Source: Ferrovaceae bacterium (lineage in GTDB: Bacteria > Pseudomonadota > Gammaproteobacteria > Burkholderiales > Ferrovaceae). Taken from it: a stretch of 64,000 nucleotides of DNA. The translations under genes and the position numbers were made by a program. The stretch spans positions 42,624 to 106,623 of the forward strand of contig DAICZS010000003.1 of assembly GCA_027311025.1 (NCBI GenBank), given 5' to 3'. This document shows, in pieces, positions 22,975 through 39,744 of this stretch (positions are counted from its first letter, which is position 1; each line of letters opens with the position of its first letter). The notes under the pieces are model-generated. The model ran no database searches and was not told where the DNA came from. It was given only the letters and a program-made list of their open reading frames with translations.

Positions 22975-24177
22975 ATGTACCCCGATCGCGTGCTGTCCGG
23001 CATGCGCCCCACTGGTGGCATGCACCTGGGGCATTTTCACGGCGTGCTCAAAAACTGGATCAAGATCCAGCACGAACACGAATGCCTGTTCATGGTGGCC
23101 GACTGGCATGCCCTGACCACCCATTATGATGCGCCCCAGGCCATTGAAGCGCACGTGTGGGACATGGTCATCGACTGGCTGGCCGCAGGCGTGGATCCCA
23201 ACCAGGCCACCCTGTTCATCCAGTCGCGCGTGCCCGAACACGCCGAACTGCATTTGCTGCTGTCCATGATGACGCCACTGGGCTGGCTGGAACGCGTGCC
23301 CACCTACAAGGAACAGCAGGAAAAGATTTCCGACAAGGACCTGTCCACCTACGGATTTCTGGGGTATCCCCTGCTGCAGGCGGCCGACATCCTGATCTAC
23401 CGCGCCAACCGGGTGCCGGTGGGTGAGGACCAGGTGCCCCACATTGAATTCACGCGCGAGATTGCGCGGCGCTTCAACCACCTCTATGGGCGCGAACCGG
23501 ACTTTGACGAGAAGGCGCTGCAGGCCGTCAGGAAAATGGGCAACAAGAAGGCCAAGCTCTACCTCGAGCTGCGCACCCGTTACAACGAGCAGGGTGACGA
23601 TGAGGCGCTGGAAGCCGCCCGTGCGCTGCTGGGCGAAACCCAGAACCTTTCGGTGGTGGACCGGGAACGCGTGTTTGGCTATCTCGAAGGCACGGGCAAG
23701 ATGATCCTGGTTGAGCCACAGGCCTTGTTGACCGAAGCTTCGCGCCTGCTGGGGCTGGATGGGCAGAAAATGTCCAAATCCTATAACAACACCATCGCCC
23801 TGCGCGACGACGAGGATACCGTCACCAAAAAAATCCGCACCATGCCCACCGACCCCGCGCGCGTGCGCCGCACCGATCCCGGTGAGCCCAACCGCTGCCC
23901 GGTTTATTCCTTTCACCAGATTTACAGTGATGAAAAAATTCGTGACTGGGTGCAGCAAGGGTGCCGTTCGGCCGGCATCGGTTGCCTGGAATGCAAGCAG
24001 CCGGTGGTGGAGGCCGTACTGGCAGAATTGCGGCCCATGCGCGCCAAGGCCCAGGCCTATCTGGATGACCCCACTCTTGTGCGCAATGTCATTGCCGATG
24101 GCTGCGAACGGGCGCGCAAGCTGGCCAGCGACACCCTGCGCGACGTGCGAGAAAGCATGGGGTTGTCGTATTCATGA
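22975..24177 (+). CDS. trpS: Tryptophanyl-tRNA synthetase
   Basis: SGMRPTGGMHLGHFHG and KMSKS class I motifs; start set at ATG 22975. Confidence 0.97.
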   Translation: MYPDRVLSGMRPTGGMHLGHFHGVLKNWIKIQHEHECLFMVADWHALTTHYDAPQAIEAHVWDMVIDWLAAGVDPNQATLFIQSRVPEHAELHLLLSMMTPLGWLERVPTYKEQQEKISDKDLSTYGFLGYPLLQAADILIYRANRVPVGEDQVPHIEFTREIARRFNHLYGREPDFDEKALQAVRKMGNKKAKLYLELRTRYNEQGDDEALEAARALLGETQNLSVVDRERVFGYLEGTGKMILVEPQALLTEASRLLGLDGQKMSKSYNNTIALRDDEDTVTKKIRTMPTDPARVRRTDPGEPNRCPVYSFHQIYSDEKIRDWVQQGCRSAGIGCLECKQPVVEAVLAELRPMRAKAQAYLDDPTLVRNVIADGCERARKLASDTLRDVRESMGLSYS

Positions 24178-25001
24178 CCGACGCCGCCGACCTGCTCGAA
24201 GTTCCCCTGGCGCAACCCATTGCTAGGGTTCGGGGAGAGCCCTTCGTCGGGTTGCCGCAAGACCTCTACATTCCACCCGAGGCGCTGGAAGTTTTCCTGG
24301 ACAGCTTCGAAGGGCCGCTTGATCTGCTGCTCTACCTGATCCGCAAGAACTCGCTCGACATCCTGGATATTCCCATGGCCGAACTGACGCGCCAGTACAT
24401 GGAATATGTGGATGCCATGCGGCATGGGCGCCTGGAACTGGCGGCCGAGTACCTGGTGATGGCTGCCGTGCTCATCGAAATCAAATCGCGCATGTTGCTG
24501 CCGCGCCCCGTGGCGGCACCGGCCGATGAGGGGCTTGATCCCCGCGCCGAACTGATGCGGCGCCTGCTGGAGTATGAGCGCATCAAGCAGGCGGCAGCCA
24601 CCCTCGAAGCGCTGCCCCGCGCCGGGCGCGAGTTTGCCGTGGTCCAGGCCTGGATGGACGAAAACCTCAACCAGCGCCTGCCACAGGTCACCGCGCAAGA
24701 GTTGCAGGAGGCCTGGGCGCAGGTGCTCTCGCGAGCCCGCGTCAACCAGCATCACCGCATCACGCGTGAGCAGCTCTCGGTGCGCGACCACATGACGCGC
24801 ATCCTGCGCCGCCTGCGGGAACAGCATTTCGTGGTGTTCCACGAGCTGTTTGAGGAAGGCGTCACGGTGCCGGTGGCCGTGGTCCATTTCATTGCGGTCC
24901 TGGAGCTCGTCAAGGAGTCCATGATCCGGGTTTCACAGTCCGAGGCCTACGCCCCGCTTTATCTTAGCCTGGCCGAAAACACGATGGAGTTGCCTTCATG
25001 A
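24174..25001 (+). CDS. scpA: Segregation and condensation protein A
   Basis: FEGPLDLLLYLIRKNSLDILDIPMAELTRQY; ATGA overlap with trpS; next to scpB. Confidence 0.95.
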   Translation: MTDAADLLEVPLAQPIARVRGEPFVGLPQDLYIPPEALEVFLDSFEGPLDLLLYLIRKNSLDILDIPMAELTRQYMEYVDAMRHGRLELAAEYLVMAAVLIEIKSRMLLPRPVAAPADEGLDPRAELMRRLLEYERIKQAAATLEALPRAGREFAVVQAWMDENLNQRLPQVTAQELQEAWAQVLSRARVNQHHRITREQLSVRDHMTRILRRLREQHFVVFHELFEEGVTVPVAVVHFIAVLELVKESMIRVSQSEAYAPLYLSLAENTMELPS

Positions 25002-25555
25002 GCCTGCCCGATTCCGAGATTCCCGCTGCCAAGCAGTTGCTGGAAGCCGCCTTGCTGTCCAGCCCCGAGCCCGTTACGGTGGCCGAACTGCGCCGCCTGT
25101 TCGAGCCTGAGCTCAGTGCCGACGCCGTGCGCCGCCTGCTGGAAGAGCTGCAGCAGGAATGGCAGCCGCGTGCCATCGAGCTTGTCCAGGTGGCCAGTGG
25201 CTGGCGTTTTCAAACCCGCCCGGTGTTCCAGGAAAAAATTGCCCGCATGAACCCCGAGAAGCCGCCGCGCTATTCGCGCGCGGTGATGGAAACGCTGGCC
25301 ATCATTGCCTATCGTCAGCCGGTGACGCGCGGGGACATTGAAGAAATCCGCGGGGTGGCCGTGGCCAGTACGGTGCTGCGCACCCTCGAGGCGCGCGGCT
25401 GGATCGAGGTTCTGGGCCATCGTGAAGTGCCCGGCCGCCCGGCGTTATACGGCACGACTGCCACCCTGCTCGACGACCTCAATTTGCGTTCGTTGCAGGA
25501 ACTTCCCCCTTTGATGCTACTGACCGATGACATTACCCACCCAGAAACTGCATAA
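24998..25555 (+). CDS. scpB: Segregation and condensation protein B
   Basis: Winged-helix pattern YSRAVMETLAIIAYRQPVTRGDIEEIRGVAVAS; RPALYGTTATLLDDLNLRSLQELP. Confidence 0.96.
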   Translation: MSLPDSEIPAAKQLLEAALLSSPEPVTVAELRRLFEPELSADAVRRLLEELQQEWQPRAIELVQVASGWRFQTRPVFQEKIARMNPEKPPRYSRAVMETLAIIAYRQPVTRGDIEEIRGVAVASTVLRTLEARGWIEVLGHREVPGRPALYGTTATLLDDLNLRSLQELPPLMLLTDDITHPETA

Positions 25556-26314
25556 AGTCCTGGCCCAGTCGGGCCTGGGATCACGACGCGACATGGAGAC
25601 CCTGATCGCCAGTGGCGAGGTGCGGGTCAACGGCCTCGTGGCCACCATCGGCACGCGCATCAGCGAAGAGGATGTGGTTACGGTGGGGCGGCGCAAGGTG
25701 CGCCTCAACTTTGCCGAGATGGCGCCGCGCGTGCTGCTCTATCACAAGCCCGAAGGCGAGATCGTCAGTCGAGACGATCCGGAAAAGCGCGCCTCGGTGT
25801 TCGATACCCTGCCGCGCGTGCGCGGGGGCAAATGGGTGAGCGTGGGGCGTCTGGATTTCAACACCAGCGGCCTGCTGATCTTCACCACCAGCGGCGAGCT
25901 GGCCAATCGATTGACCCATCCGAGCTTCGAGATGGAGCGGGAATACTCGGTGCGGGTGGTGGGAGAACTCAGTGAGGACCAGAAGCGCCAGGCCTCCAGG
26001 GAGCTGCTTCTGGAGGACGGCCCGGCCCACTTCGAGTGGATTCGCGACAACGGTGGCGAAGGCACCAACCACTGGTACCAGGTTGCCCTGAAGGAAGGGC
26101 GCAATCGCGAGGTACGGCGCATGTTCGAGGCCATGCATCTGATGGTGGGGCGCCTCATCCGGGTGCGTTTTGGCATTGTGCAACTGCCGCCGCGTCTCAA
26201 ACGTGGGCAGTTCATCGAGGTTCCGCCTGCCGAAGTCAGCAAGTTGCTGGCGTGGGTGGGCATGGAGCCCATGCCCACGGCACAGCGCAGTCCACAGCGC
26301 CGTGGCGGCGAACG

Positions 26315-29156
<2,842 letters not shown>

Positions 29157-29161
29157 GGCCT

Positions 29162-29983
29162 TCAGTCACCGCGCAGGAGGTCGTTGATGCTGGTCTTGGC
29201 GCGGGTCTTGGCATCCACCTTCTTGACGATGACGGCGCAGTACAGGCTGTATTGCCCGTTGGCGGCGGGCAGGTTGCCCGAGACCACCACCGAGCCCGGA
29301 GGAATGCGGCCGTAGCTGATGGTGCCGGTTTCCCGATCGTAGATTTTGGTGCTCTGCCCAATGTAGACGCCCATGGAAATGACCGAGCCTTCGCCCACGA
29401 TGACGCCTTCCACCACTTCCGAGCGCGCGCCGATGAAGCAGTTGTCCTCGATGATGGTGGGGTTGGCCTGCACCGGTTCCAGCACGCCACCAATGCCCAC
29501 ACCCCCCGACAGGTGCACGTGCTTGCCGCTCTGGGCGCACGAGCCCACGGTGGCCCAGGTGTCCACCATGGTGGATTCGTCCACGTAGGCGCCGATGTTG
29601 ACGTAGGAGGGCATCAGCACCACGTTGCGGGCAATGTAGCTGCCGCGACGCGCCGTGGCGGGCGGCACCACCCTGAAGCCGCCGGCTTCGAAATCGCCGT
29701 TCTGGTAGCGCGCAAACTTGCTGTCCACCTTGTCCCAGTATTGCGTGAAGCCGCCGTCCACGCGGGCGTTGTCCTTGAGACGAAAGGACAGCAGTACCGC
29801 CTTCTTGATCCACTGATGGGTTACCCATTCGCCATCGATTTTTTCCGCCACGCGCAACTGGCCCGCGTCCAGGCCATCGAGCACCTCGTCGATGGCCGAG
29901 CGCAGTCCGGCGGGGGCCGAAGCGATGGAGAGGGCGGCACGGTTTTCGAAAGCGTCGTCAATCAGGGTTTGAAGCGAGGACAT
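29162..29983 (-). CDS. dapD: 2,3,4,5-tetrahydropyridine-2,6-dicarboxylate N-succinyltransferase
   Basis: Left-handed beta helix hexapeptides; [49 protein letters not shown]. Confidence 0.98.
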   Translation of the reverse strand: MSSLQTLIDDAFENRAALSIASAPAGLRSAIDEVLDGLDAGQLRVAEKIDGEWVTHQWIKKAVLLSFRLKDNARVDGGFTQYWDKVDSKFARYQNGDFEAGGFRVVPPATARRGSYIARNVVLMPSYVNIGAYVDESTMVDTWATVGSCAQSGKHVHLSGGVGIGGVLEPVQANPTIIEDNCFIGARSEVVEGVIVGEGSVISMGVYIGQSTKIYDRETGTISYGRIPPGSVVVSGNLPAANGQYSLYCAVIVKKVDAKTRAKTSINDLLRGD

Positions 29984-29994
29984 GGATGGGTTTC

Positions 29995-31188
29995 CTATAG
30001 GGATTGGGTGAACGCGACCAGCCGGTGGGCCGCTTCCAGGGTTTCTGCCAGTGAGCCTACGAGCGCAATGCGGATGCGGTTTTGTCCCGGGTTGATGCCG
30101 TGTGCCTCGCGGGCCAGCAGGCTGCCGGGCAGCACGGCCAGGTGCGCTTCGCGCATCAGACCCTGGGCAAATTCAGTGTCGGCAATCGGGGTCTGTGCCC
30201 AATAATAAAAGCCGGCTTCGGGACGCTCCAGTGGCAGGTGCGGGTGGACGATGTCGTAGAACGCCTCCAGCTTTTCGCGGTACAGGCGGCGGTTGTCGCG
30301 CACGTGGGCCTCGTCCTGCCAGGCCACCTCGCTGGCCGCCTGGATGGCGGGGTTCATGGCGCTGCCATGGTAGGTGCGGTAGAGCGCAAAGCGCTTGAGC
30401 AGCGCGCGGTCGCCTGCGGCATATGCCGAACGCATGCCAGGCACATTGGAACGCTTGGACAGGCTGCCCATGGCCACGAGGCGCGGGTAGCCCGTGCGCC
30501 CCAGCAGGGCGGCGGCCTGCAGCGAGCCCAGCGGCGGCCGGCCTTCGTCGGGATAAATCTCCGAATAGCATTCGTCGCTGATGATGGCAAAGCCGTAGCG
30601 GTCCGAGAGTTCAAACAGGGTGCGCCATTCCTCCAGGGTCATGACGCGTCCGGTGGGGTTGCCCGGTGAACAGGTAAAGACCACCTGGGTGTCTTGCCAC
30701 ACGGCTTCGGGCACGCTGGCGTAATCCACGCGAAAGCCGTGGGCCGGATCGGCATTGACGAACCAGGGCTGGCCCCCGGCCAGGAGGGCGGCGCCCTCGT
30801 AGATCTGGTAGAACGGGTTGGGACACACGGCGCGGGCTGCGGCACGATCGGGGTCCATCAGCACCTGTGTGAGCGAGAACAGGGCTTCGCGGCTACCCAG
30901 GGTGGGCAGCACTTCCGTGGCCGGATCCAGCCCGGGCAGGTCAAAACGGCGACACAGCCAGGCGGCCAGCGTGGCACGCAGGCTGTCGCTCCCCAGGGTT
31001 GCCGGGTAATGGGACAGTCCCGAGAGGTGCCTGGCGAGCGCCTCCTGGATGAAGGCCGGCGTGGCGTGACGCGGCTCTCCCACCGACAGCGCAATGGGCG
31101 CCAGGGCCGGATTGGGGACGACCCCCTGCATCAAGCCGCGCAGGCGTTCGAAAGGGTAGGGCTGGAGGCGCTCAAGCCGAGGGTTCAT
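29995..31188 (-). CDS. dapC: Succinyldiaminopimelate transaminase
   Basis: Class I/II PLP fold: [32 protein letters not shown]; adjacent to dapD/dapE. Confidence 0.94.
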   Translation of the reverse strand: MNPRLERLQPYPFERLRGLMQGVVPNPALAPIALSVGEPRHATPAFIQEALARHLSGLSHYPATLGSDSLRATLAAWLCRRFDLPGLDPATEVLPTLGSREALFSLTQVLMDPDRAAARAVCPNPFYQIYEGAALLAGGQPWFVNADPAHGFRVDYASVPEAVWQDTQVVFTCSPGNPTGRVMTLEEWRTLFELSDRYGFAIISDECYSEIYPDEGRPPLGSLQAAALLGRTGYPRLVAMGSLSKRSNVPGMRSAYAAGDRALLKRFALYRTYHGSAMNPAIQAASEVAWQDEAHVRDNRRLYREKLEAFYDIVHPHLPLERPEAGFYYWAQTPIADTEFAQGLMREAHLAVLPGSLLAREAHGINPGQNRIRIALVGSLAETLEAAHRLVAFTQSL

Positions 31189-31613
31189 GACATCTGGGGG
31201 CGCAGGGGCGATTCTGCCGCAAAGGAAAGCGGCGGCAGCGGAATGGCGGGGCTCCAACCAGGAGCGCGATGTTCGGCTAGCACATGGGTGTAGATGCCGC
31301 CGCGCACGTTCCAGCGTGCCAAGAGGCGCATGAAACGGGGTGCGGTGGCGGCCACCAGGTCATCCAGGATCCGGTTGGTCACGGCTTCGTGAAAGGCACC
31401 GTCGTTGCGGAAGGACCACAGGTACAGTTTGAGACTCTTCAATTCCACATTGAGGGCTTCCGGGATATAGTCCAAGGTCAGCCAGGCAAAATCCGGCTGG
31501 CCTGTCTTGGGGCAAAGACAGGTAAACTCCGGCAGCTCCATGTGGATCAGGTAGTCGCGGCCGGGGTTGGGATTGGGAAAAGTCTCCAGGGTTCGGCTGG
31601 GTTGCGATGCCAT
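31185..31613 (-). CDS. queF: NADPH-dependent 7-cyano-7-deazaguanine reductase
   Basis: [47 protein letters not shown]. Confidence 0.97.
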   Translation of the reverse strand: MASQPSRTLETFPNPNPGRDYLIHMELPEFTCLCPKTGQPDFAWLTLDYIPEALNVELKSLKLYLWSFRNDGAFHEAVTNRILDDLVAATAPRFMRLLARWNVRGGIYTHVLAEHRAPGWSPAIPLPPLSFAAESPLRPQMS

Positions 31614-31641
31614 TGGGGAGTCGTCCTATATCGGGTAAAAT
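31613..31641 (+). promoter_or_regulatory. Candidate smc promoter TTGGGG-17 bp-TAAAAT
   Basis: TTGGGG 31613-31618, TAAAAT 31636-31641, overlapping the queF start codon on the other strand. Confidence 0.45.
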
Positions 31642-31679
31642 CCTGTCATTCTAAACTTTTTTTGTCCATTGGCGCTCAA

Positions 31680-34600
31680 TTGCACCTCAAACACATCAAG
31701 CTTGCTGGCTTCAAGTCTTTCGCTGAACCTACCCAGATTCCCGTCCCCGGAAAACTTGTCGGGGTCGTGGGGCCCAACGGTTGCGGCAAATCCAATGTTA
31801 TCGATGCCGTGCGTTGGGTGCTGGGCGAATCCCAGGCCCGCCACCTGCGCGGTGAGACCCTGCAGGACGTCATTTTTGGGGGCACCGCTGACCGCAAGCC
31901 GCAAGGCCGGGCCAGTGTCGAGCTGGTGTTCGACAACACGGACGGCCGCGCGCCCGGCCAATGGTCGCAGTATGCCGAAATCGCCGTGCGCCGGGTGCTG
32001 GCGCGCGACGGCGTCTCCAATTACTACATCAACAACGTGCATGTGCGCCGCCGTGACGTGCAGGACATGTTCATGGGCACGGGCCTGGGCCCGCGCGCCT
32101 ACGCCATCATCGAACAGGGCATGATTTCCCGCATCGTCGAATCCAAGCCGGAAGAAATCCGCGTGTTCCTGGAAGAGGCGGCTGGCATTTCGCGCTACAA
32201 GGACCGGCGTCGCGAAACCGAATTGCGCCTCGACGACACCCGTGGGCATCTGACGCGCACCGAAGACATCCTGCGCGAGCTGTCGCAGCAAATTGAAAAG
32301 CTGGAAGGTCAGGCCGAAGTGGCCGGACACTGGCGCACCCTTCAAGACGAACTGGCGCGTGCACAAAACCTGCTGCTGCTGACGCGCAAGCGTGATGCCG
32401 AAGCCAGTCGCAACCGGGCCCTACGCGACATTGAAAAAACCCAGATCGAACTCGATGCGGCCATTGCTGGGTTGCGCGACGTGGAACGCCAGGTGGAACA
32501 GCAGCGCAATGAGCATTACGCTGCCAGCGATGCCCTCAACGCCGCCCAGGGTGCGCTGTACCAGGCCAACGCTGAAGTCACCCAGGCCGAAAACCAGCTT
32601 CAGGCCCTGCGTGTGGAACGCCGCCGCCTGGAGGGCGAGATGGCGCGCCTGCAGCAGGACATCGCTGAAGACCGGCAACGGCTGAACGCCGACCAGGAAT
32701 CCCTGACCCATTTGCAGGGCGAGCTCGATCGGGCCCTCGAGCTGGTGCAGGTGGGGGCCGCACGGGTACGCCAGGAGCAGGAAGCGCTGCCCGCTGCCGA
32801 AGCATTGAGCCAGACGCGCCGCCAGGCCCTGGACGAGGCGCGCCGCAACGAAACGCAGATTCAAAGCCGCATCAGCGCTGCGCGCTCCGAGCGCACGGCC
32901 TCCGAACGACTGCTGGAACAGCTGCGAGAACGGCACGCCCGTCTTGCGGCCGAAGAGGCGCAATGGGTGGTTCCCGATGGCAGCCGCCTGGAACAGATTG
33001 CCCGGCAACTGCGTGAGCGGGAAGTGCGCGGCGCCATCCTTCATGCCACGCGTGAAGCCATGGCGGTGCGCGTGGGGCGTTGTGAAGCCGCTTTCAACGA
33101 AGCGCGCAACCAGGCCGAAGCGCTGCGTCGCGAACGCGCCCGCATCGAGGCCGAACAGAAGGCGCTCGAATCCATGCAGTCACGCCTTGGGGTGCAGGAG
33201 CGCTCGCAGGGGCTGATCAAAAAGCACGGGTTGTCCGACCTGCCCGTGTTCTGGCACGGCATCCAGGTGGCCACCGGCTGGGAGCTGGCGGTTGAAGCCA
33301 CGCTGGGGGCGCGTCTGAATGCCTATCGCAGCGAGGATTACAGTGCCGTGAAACGCTGGTCCGCCGAAGAGATTCCGGCTGGTGTCGGGCTTTTCCTGCC
33401 CGGCGCCGCAGCCGCTGCTGCGGCCCCACCCGACCTGTCGGCACTCGCTTCGCGTCCGCGTCCCCTGCGCGATCTCGTCACCGTGCGCGTGGCCGCCTGC
33501 GAGGCGGCACTGGATGCCTGGCTGCAGGGCGTGCATGTGGTGGATGATTTTGCTGCGGCGCTGGAAGATGCGCGACGCCTGCCGCCCGGGGTGGTGCTGG
33601 TCACGCGAGAGGGACACCTCATCGAACGCCACTCCGTCCTGTTTTTTGCGCCCCAGGGCGAGTTTCATGGCGCCCTGTCGCGTGCCCGCGAGATCGAGGG
33701 GCACCAGCAGACACTGGACGAACTCAACCATCAGGGGGCCCTGCTGGACGCACGGCGCGAGGATGCTGAAACGTTCCTGGCCGCCACTCGCCGCGAGCAG
33801 ACCGCAGTGGAGAATGAAGCCCGTGCCGTCGAAACCGCGCGTCACGCCCTGGATATGGAACGCACGCGGTTGCAGGGCCAGGTGGAGCGACACCAGCAAC
33901 GCGCGCGTCAGGTGGCTGAAGAAAAGGTCGAGCTGGAACACCAGCAGGCAACCGAGCAGCAACGACTGCAAAACCACCAGCAGTTGCTGCTCGAGGGCGA
34001 ACAGCAGTTCCGGGCGGTGACGGAAACGCTGGCGGCCCTCGAACAGGCCTGGCGCGAAGCGGATCGCGCCCGCGACGCCCGGCGCAGTGCCCTGCAGTCC
34101 GCCGAGCGTGCGGCCCAGGAAGCGGGCTTTCTGGAAAAATCGGCGCGCGAGCGCATGGCGCATCTGGAGCATTCCCGGAGTACTGCCCAAACGCGCCTGG
34201 CACAGCGTGAACCCCGCCTGCAGGCCCTGCAGCTGGAGCTGGACCAGGCCCTGGAAGCCCCCCTGATCGAACAACTGCAAACCGTTCTCGGTTGTCGCAC
34301 CCTTTGCGAGTCGCAGTTGGGTGCGGCACGCGTGGCCCTCGACGGCCTTGCCGCAGCCCTGCGCGAACTGGAAGAGCAGCGCCTTTCCGCCCAGCAGCGT
34401 CAGGAACCCCTGCGTGCCCGCCTCAACGAACTGGGGCTCAAGGAGCAGGAAGCCCGGCTCAATCTGGAACGGGCCGAGGAAAGCCTGCAGGCCAACCATG
34501 CCAATGAAGCCGAACTGGCCGAGATGCTGGAAAAGGGGGTGCGCACCGCCACCCTGCAGGCCGAAATTGGCAGCCTCACGCAACGCATCGAAGCGCTGGG

Positions 34601-35219
34601 TGCCGTCAACCTGGCCGCGCTGGCCGAGCTTGAATCCTCGCGCGAGCGCAAGAACTGGCTGGATGCCCAGGTGGCCGACCTGATGGCCGCCGTGGAGACG
34701 CTCGAGAGCGCCATGCGCAAGATCGATCGCGAAACCCGCGAGCAGCTGAAAGAAACCTTTGATCGCGTCAATGCCAGCTTCAGCACCTTGTTCCCCGGCC
34801 TGTTCGGGGGCGGACACGCGCGCATCGAACTGACCGGTGAGGAAATTCTCGATGCCGGCGTGCAGATCATCGCGCAGCCACCCGGCAAGAAAACCACCTC
34901 CATCCATCTGCTTTCCGGTGGTGAGAAGGCGCTGACGGCATTGGCGCTGGTGTTTTCCCTGTTCCAGCTCAACCCCGCTCCCTTCTGCCTGCTGGACGAA
35001 GTGGATGCGCCGCTGGATGATGCCAATACGGAACGGTTTGTCCGGCTGGTGCAGAAAATGTCCGAGCAAACCCAGTTTCTCTTCATTACGCACAACAAGA
35101 TCGCCATGGAAATGGCCCACCAGCTGGTGGGCATCACCATGGCCGAGTCGGGTGTATCCCGCATGGTCGCGGTGGACATCGAAGAAGCCATGCGCCTGAC
35201 GGATAGCGTCACGGCCTGA
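31680..35219 (+). CDS. smc: Chromosome segregation protein SMC (TTG start)
   Basis: LHLKHIKLAGFKSFAEPTQIPVPGKLVGVVGPNGCGKSN; C-terminal LLSGGEKALTALALVFS...CLLDEVDAPLDDAN; no ATG/GTG near the conserved N-terminus. Confidence 0.96.
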   Translation: MHLKHIKLAGFKSFAEPTQIPVPGKLVGVVGPNGCGKSNVIDAVRWVLGESQARHLRGETLQDVIFGGTADRKPQGRASVELVFDNTDGRAPGQWSQYAEIAVRRVLARDGVSNYYINNVHVRRRDVQDMFMGTGLGPRAYAIIEQGMISRIVESKPEEIRVFLEEAAGISRYKDRRRETELRLDDTRGHLTRTEDILRELSQQIEKLEGQAEVAGHWRTLQDELARAQNLLLLTRKRDAEASRNRALRDIEKTQIELDAAIAGLRDVERQVEQQRNEHYAASDALNAAQGALYQANAEVTQAENQLQALRVERRRLEGEMARLQQDIAEDRQRLNADQESLTHLQGELDRALELVQVGAARVRQEQEALPAAEALSQTRRQALDEARRNETQIQSRISAARSERTASERLLEQLRERHARLAAEEAQWVVPDGSRLEQIARQLREREVRGAILHATREAMAVRVGRCEAAFNEARNQAEALRRERARIEAEQKALESMQSRLGVQERSQGLIKKHGLSDLPVFWHGIQVATGWELAVEATLGARLNAYRSEDYSAVKRWSAEEIPAGVGLFLPGAAAAAAAPPDLSALASRPRPLRDLVTVRVAACEAALDAWLQGVHVVDDFAAALEDARRLPPGVVLVTREGHLIERHSVLFFAPQGEFHGALSRAREIEGHQQTLDELNHQGALLDARREDAETFLAATRREQTAVENEARAVETARHALDMERTRLQGQVERHQQRARQVAEEKVELEHQQATEQQRLQNHQQLLLEGEQQFRAVTETLAALEQAWREADRARDARRSALQSAERAAQEAGFLEKSARERMAHLEHSRSTAQTRLAQREPRLQALQLELDQALEAPLIEQLQTVLGCRTLCESQLGAARVALDGLAAALRELEEQRLSAQQRQEPLRARLNELGLKEQEARLNLERAEESLQANHANEAELAEMLEKGVRTATLQAEIGSLTQRIEALGAVNLAALAELESSRERKNWLDAQVADLMAAVETLESAMRKIDRETREQLKETFDRVNASFSTLFPGLFGGGHARIELTGEEILDAGVQIIAQPPGKKTTSIHLLSGGEKALTALALVFSLFQLNPAPFCLLDEVDAPLDDANTERFVRLVQKMSEQTQFLFITHNKIAMEMAHQLVGITMAESGVSRMVAVDIEEAMRLTDSVTA

Positions 35220-35256
35220 TGAAGCCAGGGCGCAGGGATGCCAAAGAGAGGGGCCG

Positions 35257-39190
<3,934 letters not shown>

Positions 39191-39730
39191 ATGGCCGTCA
39201 GGGAAGTGCTGCGCATGGGGCATCCGCTGCTGTTGCAGGAGGCCCAGCCCGTCACCCGTTTTGACACCCCCGAACTGCACGAACTGCTCCAGGACATGCG
39301 CGACACCATGGCCCATCTGGATGGCGCCGGTCTTGCCGCGCCGCAGATTGGCGTGAGCCTGCAGGTGGTCATCTTCGGCGTGGCGCATAACCCCCGCTAT
39401 CCCGATGCCGAAGCCGTGCCGCAGACGGTCTTGATCAATCCACAGCTGACGCCGCTGGACGATGAAGAGGAAGAGGGCTGGGAAGGCTGTCTGTCGGTGC
39501 CCGGCTTTCGGGGGGTGGTGCCGCGCTTCACCCATTTGCGCTACCAGGGGTTTGATGAGAAGGGGCAAGCCATTGATCGCACCGTGACGGGCTTTCATGC
39601 CCGCGTGGTCCAGCATGAATGCGACCACCTGATGGGCATCCTCTATCCCATGCGCATTGAGGACTTCAGTCGCTTTGGTTTCACCGACGTGCTGTTTCCG
39701 GGGCTCTCGGGCGCGGGCCAGGACGACTGA
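39191..39730 (+). CDS. def: Peptide deformylase
   Basis: [27 protein letters not shown] motifs. Confidence 0.96.
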   Translation: MAVREVLRMGHPLLLQEAQPVTRFDTPELHELLQDMRDTMAHLDGAGLAAPQIGVSLQVVIFGVAHNPRYPDAEAVPQTVLINPQLTPLDDEEEEGWEGCLSVPGFRGVVPRFTHLRYQGFDEKGQAIDRTVTGFHARVVQHECDHLMGILYPMRIEDFSRFGFTDVLFPGLSGAGQDD

Positions 39731-39744
39731 CGCCCGCCTTCCCG

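Noticed and set aside
31284-31661. N-terminal extension of the smc ORF to ATG 31284
   Set aside because: Antisense to queF and upstream of the candidate smc promoter; conserved SMC N-terminus starts near 31680
33405-33425. GCC/GCT-rich run (poly-Ala) in smc as a tandem repeat
   Set aside because: Short, imperfect, in frame within the SMC hinge region; ordinary low-complexity coding sequence
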